From contig DASYZB010000132.1 of NCBI GenBank assembly GCA_035946615.1, positions 1 to 64,000 on the forward strand: a stretch of 64,000 bases of DNA. The letters run 5' to 3'. Shown in pieces: positions 35,901 through 44,900 of the stretch; position 1 is the stretch's first letter; every line of letters starts with the position of its first letter. Under the pieces are notes generated by a model that saw only the letters and a list, made by a program, of their open reading frames with translations, searched no databases and was not told the DNA's origin. The translations under genes and the position numbers were made by a program. The DNA is from Verrucomicrobiia bacterium (GTDB lineage Bacteria > Verrucomicrobiota > Verrucomicrobiia > Limisphaerales > UBA8199).

Positions 35901-38900
35901 CAAACCTTTGAAAACGCTGTATCACAATCCGCCGGCGCGCACCTGACCGGAACGACTCTGACCCTCGGGCCAACCTGGAACGGGGGCAACCAGAACCTCC
36001 AGTTGTCCTTTAGCAGCGCTGTGACTGTCCCAGCGGTTTTTGCCAACCTCAATAACTTCACTTCCGATGGCGTGGGCGGGACGCTGGTAAACGGGGATTT
36101 CGCTGTGGCCGGCAGCCAAACCTATGTTCATGCGGTAACAATCGGCGGCGCTGCCGGCGCCCGCACACTCAGCAGCACGGCAACCTTGCCCGCCAACGGC
36201 AAGATTTGGTTCCAGAGCACGGTCGATGCCGCGAGCGCGGGGGTGCAGGGCCTGTCCATCAAAACCGACGGAACGTCTGAGTTTGATGCCGCTGTGGGAA
36301 TCACTCCTTTGGCCAGCCTCGATGTGCGCGGCAACTCGGTCGCCAGCGCAGGCAATGCCGACTTGAACGCCCCGACAGTGACAACCAGCGGCGGCCAGAC
36401 CTATGAGAACCCCCTCACGCTAAGCCAGGACAGCGTCCTCAAAGACTCCGCCGGACAGAACATCATCTTCGACTCGACGTTGGACGGCAACCACCGACTC
36501 GAAGTGGACACGACCGGAAACGAAATCTTCAATGGTGTCGTCGGTGGCGTTACCCCGCTGATCAGCCTGACAACTGACGCCAGCGGCGGAGTGGGCGGGC
36601 AGGCTCAGTTCAATATGACCGCGCCGGGCGGTGCCAATCCTGCAGGCGTTAATGTGGGTTCGCTGGTCATCAACGACGTCGCGGCGATGAATGTCGCCGG
36701 AAGCACCGGCCTCAAGCCGAGTGTCGAATCCAGCAGCGGCCAAACTTATAAAGGCGCCGTGGTCTTGAGCGCCGGGACTGTGCTGCGTGATTCGGCAGGA
36801 CAAGACATCGTCTTTCAAACCACAGTAGATGGGAGTTTTGGTCTCGAGGTCGATACCACCGGCAATGAGGTATTCAATGGTGTGGTCGGCGGCGCAACGC
36901 CTTTGGCAAGTCTCACCACCGATGCTTCTGGCGGTACGGGCGGCCAGGCCCAGTTCAATATGGCAGCTCCGGGCGGGGCCAATCCTGCGGGCGTCAATGC
37001 GGCCGCCCTGACCATTGCAGACACGGCGGCTTTCCAGGTCTCCGGCAGCACCGCTGCCACCCCCACAGTTCAGTCCACCGCCGGCCAAACCTATAATGGC
37101 GCCGTCGTGTTAAATGCCTCAACCGTTCTTAAGGATGCCGGCGGTCAGAACATCTCGTTGACCTCAACCGTGGATGGAGCAAAAACGCTTGAAGTCGATA
37201 CCGGCGGCAACGTGGCTTTGGGCGTGTTAGGCGGAGGGACGCGGCTCACGGGCCTGAAAGTCACAGGGAACATCCTCACATTAAATGGCAACATTAATAC
37301 CGAAGATGCCGCCGTGGATTTTACAGGCATCACAGCGGTGAATTTGGTCAATAATGTAACCATCGATACGGATAGCATCCAGGATGGCGGCGCGGCGGGG
37401 TCGATCAGTTTTGGTCCTGCCACTGCTATTAATGGCAGCCACGCCCTTGTGCTGGATGCCAGCGGCCAGGGCAGCGATGGTTGGGGCAACATCTCCCTGG
37501 GTGTCATCGGGACGACCACACCTTTATTGAGCGGCTTAACCCTTAAAGGGGCAACCCTGAACTTGAACGGCGCCATAGCGATTAGCTCGACCGGTGTAAT
37601 TGATTTGGAATCGGTCAATAATATTGCAATCGGCGCAAACATTACGGCCGGCACGTTCGACGCCCATTCTGGTCTCACAGGTTTGGGCAACATCACCTTC
37701 GGTCCAGCCGTGGTTGTAAAAGCCGATACCCAATCCTATCAGGCTGGGGATGGCCATGGCGGCGGCGCCACATCCACCGCCGACCTGCTCAGCAATGGCC
37801 CTCTCTTCGAGAATACCGCCGGCCTGGCCGCGCCCGTCAGTTTCACCTATCAGCAGGATGCGGCGATTCTCGCCGGGAATCTCCCGCCGTCAGCCCAATT
37901 CATCGGCGGCCAGCCCTTGGCTTACGTTATCCGTTCCGACGACGGCGCCGTCCAATTACCGGCGCTGACTCTTCCGGGGAGCTTGCAGGTTATCTCCGCA
38001 GGTGACATCACCCAGTTGGGCGCTCTGAGCGTGATGAGCGGAGGCAGTTCCTTCAGCATCGAGGACGTAACCGCCAATATACTATTAGGCGGCCAGCCCA
38101 ATCATTTCGCCAACCAACCGCTCAGCGTCGGCGCAATCAACGGTGGCTCTGTGCAGGACTTGAACTTGCGTAACGTGGACCCCGGCGCATCAGTATTGGC
38201 TTTGCCCGCAAACCTGCGAAACCTGACATTGTATTTTGACACCGCACCAGTAGCACTGCCGGCGGTCACCTTGAGTGGGGCCTTGAGCGTGACGGCTGGT
38301 GGCACGATTAGCCAGAGCGGAGCGCTCAACGTGATGGCCTTTCCCAGCACCTTCACCATCAATGGCGCTGCCGCCAGCGTCCTCCTGGGCAGCAGCCCCA
38401 ACAATTTTGGTAATCAGCCCATCACCATCAGCGCCATCAACGGCGGCTCGGTGCAGGATGTGGCGCTGTGGAATGTCTTCGCCACTCCTACCGCCCTCTA
38501 CCCGGCACTCCCCGCGGCCCTGCGCAACCTCACTCTGCGATTCGACAATGCCGGAGTGAACCTGCCCGTTCTGACGTTGAGCGGAAATCTGAATGTGAAA
38601 GCCGGCGGGTTGGTGGATTTCACCGGCGCGGCAGCTAGTGTTATTGGCGGGACGATGGCCCTTTCGACCACCGCCGGTGGGATCAGCCAGAGCGGTACCG
38701 GCCCTTTGACTGTTACCGGGACCAGCACACTGGCAGCGGGTCCAGCAAATAACATCGCTCTCAATCAAAACAACAACTTTAGCTCGGTCGGCATTACCAG
38801 CGGCCATAACGTCGTCCTCAATGACATCAATGGCCTGATTGTAGGTGGCACGATTAGCGGCAACCTCAATGCAACCGCAGGAGGTGTTCTGGGATTCAAT

Positions 38901-41900
38901 AACTTGAATATAAGTGGCAACCTGAATGCCACGGCCAATGGATTGATTAATGATAACGGAGCCGTTCACGTGGCAGGTCTATCAAGCCTGGGGGCCGGCC
39001 CGCTCAACGATATTCAACTCACTCATGCAGACGATTTCGGCGGAGCCGTAACCATCGTGAATGGCCGGAATGTGGTGCTAACCGACGTGAACGGGTTGAC
39101 CGTAGGGGGGGCGGTCAGTGGTAACTTGGGTATCAGCGCAGGGGGCGCCACTATCTTGAATCCCCTCAGCGTGGGCGGCTTTCTCAATGCAAACGCCACC
39201 GGCCCCATCAGCGATAACGGCGCGGTGACGGTCGCCGGCACCACGGCCTTGGCCGCGGGCCCCGCAAATGACATCACGTTGAATCATGCCGACTCCTTCC
39301 AGGGCGCGGTGACCATTGTGAGCGCCGGGAACGTCAACCTGAATGATATTATAGCGCTGACGCTCGGCGGGACGATCAGCGGTGATCTGGCCACCACCGC
39401 CGGAGGAGCAACGGCATTTGGCACGCTGAGCGTCGGGGGCAACCTCAGCACCGTGGCAAACGGTCCCATAACGCAGACCGGTCCGATCATCGCTAATGGA
39501 CTGGGCAAGACCGCCACTTTTACTGCCGGTCTGGCCAACGACATTACGCTGGCCAATCCTGCCAATGATTTCACTTCCGTAGGGATCGTTTCCGCTAATA
39601 ACGTGGCGTTGTCCGACCTAAATGGCATCGACCTTGCCGCGTCCACCCTGGCTGGCAATTTATCGGTCGCTGCTAACGGCCCGATTACCCAGGGCGGGGC
39701 CATTCTTGCGAATGGAACTGCCAAGGTCGCCACGTTCGCAGCGGGAGCAGCCAACGATATTACGCTCGGAAATTCCGCCAACGATTTTTCAGCCGTTTCA
39801 ATTACCTCAGGCAACAATGTGACTTTGGCGGATGCCAACGCCCTGATCCTGGCGGCCTCGACGGTGAGCGGGAATTTTAATGTGTCTGCCAATGGACCCA
39901 TTACGCAGAGCGGGGTTATTTTGGCCAATGGGCTTGGCAAAGTGGCCACCTTCGCCTCCGGCCCTCTCAACGACATCCTGCTGGGCAATCCCGCCAATGA
40001 TTTTACAACCGTTGCTATAGGGTCGGCTAACAACGTCACCCTGGCGGATGCCAACGCGCTGAACCTGGGCCCCGCAAATATAAGCGGCAATTTCAGTGTG
40101 ACGGCTAACGGCCCGATGACTCAGAGCGGGAGCATCATCGCCAACGGCTCGGGTAAGACCGCAACATTTGCCGCTGGAGCAGCCAATGACATCAACCTGG
40201 CCGACCCCGCTAATGATTTTTCCACGGTATCCATAGGGTCCGGCAATAACGTCACGTTGGCGGATGCCAACGCGCTGAACCTGGGCGCCTCGGCCGTCAG
40301 CGGCAATTTTAACGTCACCGCCAGCGGGCCCATCACACAAACCGGGATCATTATAGCCAACGGGCTGGGTAAGATCGCCACTTTTGCTGCCGGACCTGGC
40401 AATGACGTTACCCTGGCGAATCCCGCCAATGATTTTACAACGGTATCAATTGTCTCGGGCGCCAATGTCCTGCTGGCCGATGCCAATGCCCTGGATTTGG
40501 GGAACTCGACCGCAAGCGGTAACTTGAGCGTAGCTGCCGCCGGACCCCTAACGCAGAGCGGCGCGCTGAATGTGACCGGTTTGGGCTCATTCACCTCGAC
40601 TGCCAGCGGGGCGGCCGGGAACATCACTTTGAATAACGCCGCCAATAATTTCGGGTCAATCACTTTGGTGAGCCCGAATGGGGCGGCGGCGTCAGTCAAT
40701 GAAGCAAGTGCTTCAGCCTTGGATACGATTGCAGTCAACAACGGAGCCCTGACGGTCATTTCCGCTGGAGCCATCAGCCAGGTTTCTGGCAAGACCATCA
40801 CCGTAGGGCAGTTGGCTTCCTTCACTTCCTCAGGCAGCGGGGCCAGTGGCGATATCACCCTGAACAATGCCGGTAACAATTTTGGTTCTGTGGGTTTGAA
40901 CACCGCCAATGGGGCGGCGGCATCGCTGACTGAGGCGAGCGACACCGCCTTGGATACCGTGGCAGTGAACAACGGCGCCCTGGCGGTCAACTCGGCCGGC
41001 GCTATCAGCCAGGTGGCTGGCAAGAGCATCACGGCGGGACAATTGGCTTCGTTTACCTCGGCAGGCAGCGGGGCCAGCGGAGACATCACCCTCAATAACC
41101 CGGCAAATAATTTCGGTTCCGTGAGCTTAAACTCGGCTAATGGCGCTGCGGCATCCGTGACTGAGGCCAGCGCTACGGCCTTGGACGCCGTTTCGGTGAA
41201 CAATGGGGCGCTAAGCGTTAACTCGGCAGGGGCCATCAGCCAGGTGGCCGGCAGGAGCGTCACGGTCGGCCAGTTGGCTTCCTTCACTTCAACTGGCAGC
41301 GGGGCTGCTGGCGATATCACGTTGGACAATGCCGGGAACAATTTTGGCTCGCTCAGTTTGAACTCCGCCAATGGCTCTGCCGCATCCGCCACCGAGGCGA
41401 GCGATACCGCCCTCGATACTGTGGCCGTAAACAATGGCGCGCTGACGGTCAGTTCAGCCGGCGCCATCAGCCAGGTGGCTGGCAAGAACATTACGGTAGG
41501 GCAGTTGGCCTCCTTTAGTTCCACCGGGAGCGGGGCTAGCGGAGACATCACCCTGAATAACACCGGGAACAACTTCGGTTCCGTTAGCTTGAACTCGGCT
41601 AATGGTTCCGCGGCATCCGTCACTGAAGCGAGCGACACCGCCCTGGACACAGTGGCGGTAAACAATGGCGCGCTGGCCGTCAATTCCGCCGGGGCAATCA
41701 GCCAAGTGGCTGGTAAAAACATCACCGTCGCGCAGTTGGCCTCATTTACATCGACCGGCAGCGGGGCCAGTGGCGACATCACCCTGAACAATGCCGGTAA
41801 CAATTTTGGTTCTGTGGGTTTGAACACCGTCAATGGCGCGGCGGCATCGCTGACCGAGGCAAGCGACACTGCCTTGGATACGGTGGCGGTGAACAATGGC

Positions 41901-44900
41901 GCGCTCACGGTCAATTCGGCCGGAGCAATCAGCCAGGTCGCTGGAAAGAGCGTCACCGTGGGCCAGTTGGCTGCCTTTTCTTCAACGGGCAGCGGCGCCA
42001 GTGGCGATATCACGCTCAATAACGCCGGCAATAACTTTGGTTCTGTGGGTCTGAACACCGGTAATGGCTCTGCCGCATCGGTTACCGAGGCGAGCGACAC
42101 GGCCCTGGATACGGTTGCGGTGAACAATGGCGCCCTGACAGTCAATTCGGCTGGGGCCATCAGCCAGGTGGCTGGGAAGAGCATCACGGCCGGCCAGTTG
42201 GCCTCATTTACATCGACTGGCAGCGGCGCCAGTGGCGACATCACGCTCGACAACGCCGGGAACAATTTTGGCTCGGTGGCTCTGAGCACAGCCAATGGCG
42301 CGGCGGCATCTGTCACTGAAGCGAGCGACACCGCCCTGGACACCGTTTCAGTGAATAATGGCGCGCTGATGGTCGATTCGGCCGGAGCCATCAGCCAAGT
42401 GGCTGGCAAGAGCATTGGAGTCGGACAGTTGGCCTCTTTTACCTCCACCGGCAGCGGCGCCAGTGGCGACATCACTTTGAATAATGCAGGAAATAACTTC
42501 GGCTCAGTGGGTTTGAACACCGCCAATGGTTCAGCGGCATCAGTCACTGAAGCGAGCGACACCGCCCTGGACACCGTGTCAATGAATAATGGCGCGCTGA
42601 CAATCAATTCCGCCGGGGCCATCAGCCAGGTTTCCGGTAAGAGCATCACGGTCGGCCAGTTGGCTTCCTTTACCTCCACCGGCAGCGGCGCCAGTGGCAA
42701 CATCACGCTGAACAATGCGGGGAATAACTTCGGTTCCGTCGCTCTGAACAGCGCTAATGGCGCCGCGGCATCAGTTACTGAAGCGAGCGACACCGGCCTG
42801 GACACTGTTTCAGTGAATAATGGCGCGCTGACAATCAATTCCGCCGGGGCCATCAGCCAGGTGTCTGGCAAGAGCATCGCCGTCGGCCAGTTGGCTTCGT
42901 TTACCTCCACCGGCAGCGGCGCCAGCGGAGATATCACACTCGACAATGTCGGGAACAATTTCGGCTCTGTGAGTTTGAACACCGCCAATGGTTCAGCGGC
43001 ATCAGTCACTGAGGCCAGCGACACCGCCCTGGACACCGTTTCAGTGAACAATGGAGCGCTAACGGTCAATTCTGCCGGAGCCATTAGCCAAGTGGCCGGC
43101 AAGAGCATCGCCGTCGGCCAGTTGGCTTCGTTTACCTCCACCGGCAGCGGCGCCAGAGGAGACATCACACTGGACAATGCCGGAAATAACTTCGGCTCAG
43201 TGAGTTTGAACACCGCCAATGGTTCGGCGGCATCAGTCACTGAGGCCAGCGACACCGCCCTGGACGCTGTGGTGGTCAACAATGGCGCGCTGACGGTCAA
43301 TTCGGCTGGAGCAATCAGCCAGGTTTCTGGCAAGAGCATCTCGGTAGGGCAATTGGCTTCGTTTACCTCAACCGGCAGCGGCGCCAGCGGCGACATCACA
43401 CTGGATAATGCCGGGAATAATTTCGGTTCGGTGGCTCTGAACTCCGCCAATGGTTCAGCGGCTTCGGTCACTGAGGCCAGCGACACCGCCCTGGATGCCG
43501 TGGCGGTCAACAATGGCGCGCTGACGGTTAACTCAGCCGGAACGATCAGCCAGGCGGCTGGCAAGAGCATTACAGTCGGCCAATTGGCTTCCTTTACCTC
43601 CACCGGCAGCGGCGCTAGCGGCGACATCACGCTGAACAACGCCGGGAATAATTTCGGGTCCGTGGCTCTGAACACAGCCAATGGCCTGGCAGCATCAATC
43701 ACCGAGGCGAGCGACACTGCCCTGGATACTGTCTCTGTGAACAATGGCGCACTGACGATCAATTCGGCCGGAGCTATCAGCCAGGTGGCCGGCAAGACCA
43801 TGACGGTCGGTCAATTGGCCTCATTTATTTCGACCGGCATTGGCGCCAGCGGCGATATCACACTCGACAATGCCGGAAATAATTTCGGCTCAGTGAGTTT
43901 GAACACAGCCAATGGCTCAGCGGCATCACTGACTGAGGCGAGCGACACGGTCCTCGACATCGTCGCGGTGAACAACGGCGCCCTGACACTCAATTCCGCC
44001 GGGGCTATCAGCCAGGTTCCTGGCAAGAGCATCTCGGTAGGGCAGTTGGCTTCCTTTACCTCCACCGGCAGCGGCGCCAGCGGCGACATCACTCTTAACA
44101 ATGCAGGCAATAATTTTGGGTCCCTTGGTTTGATTACCGCCAATGGCACAGCGGCGGCAGTCACCCAGGCGGGCGATACCGCACTCGATACGGTGGCCGT
44201 CAACAATGGCGCGCTCACGGTCAATTCGGCCGGCGCTATAAGCCAGGTCTCGGGCAAGAACATCACGGTCGGACAATTGGCTTCGTTTACCTCCACCGGC
44301 AGCGGCGCCGGCGGAGACATCACACTGAACAATGCCGGGAACTACTTTGGCTCGCTCAGCTTGAACACGGCCAATGGCGCAGCCGCGTCTGTCGCTGCGG
44401 CAAGCGCCGCGGTGCTGGATACAGTCGCTGTGAATAATGGGGCGCTCTCGATCAACTCGGCGGCCGCAATTTCCCAGGTCCCCGGCAGGAGCATCACCGT
44501 TGGGCAACTGGCCTCCTTTATTTCAGCCGGCAGCGGCGCCAATGGCGACATCACACTGAACAATGCCGGGAACTACTTTGGGTCCTTGAGCCTAAACTCC
44601 GTCAATGGCGCCGCCGCATCCGTCACTGAAGCCGGGGATGCCCTGTTCGATACTGTCTCTGTCAATAGCGGTTCTCTGGCCCTGGTTTCTCCCGGCGCGA
44701 TTAGCCAGGTCCCTGGAAAAGCTATCACCGTGGGGACATCCACCACCCTGAATGCCGGCGGCAACATCACCTTGGATGGCCCGGGCAATTATTTCGGTGG
44801 CTTGGTCACCGTCGCCAATGGCCAGGCAGTCACTCTCGTGGACATCAGCACCTTGACGGTGGGTGGGGCTTCGCGAAGCCTCGAAGCCCACGCCAATGGC

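Noticed and set aside
40121-43801. 1226-codon open frame on the minus strand opposite the tpsA repeats
   Set aside because: It is the mirror of the 231-bp repeats: each unit is free of stops in this frame, so the frame stays open by repetition. It has no start context or domain resembling a protein family.
40770-44696. CRISPR array
   Set aside because: The units are 231 bp, coding and in frame with no short repeat-spacer pattern.
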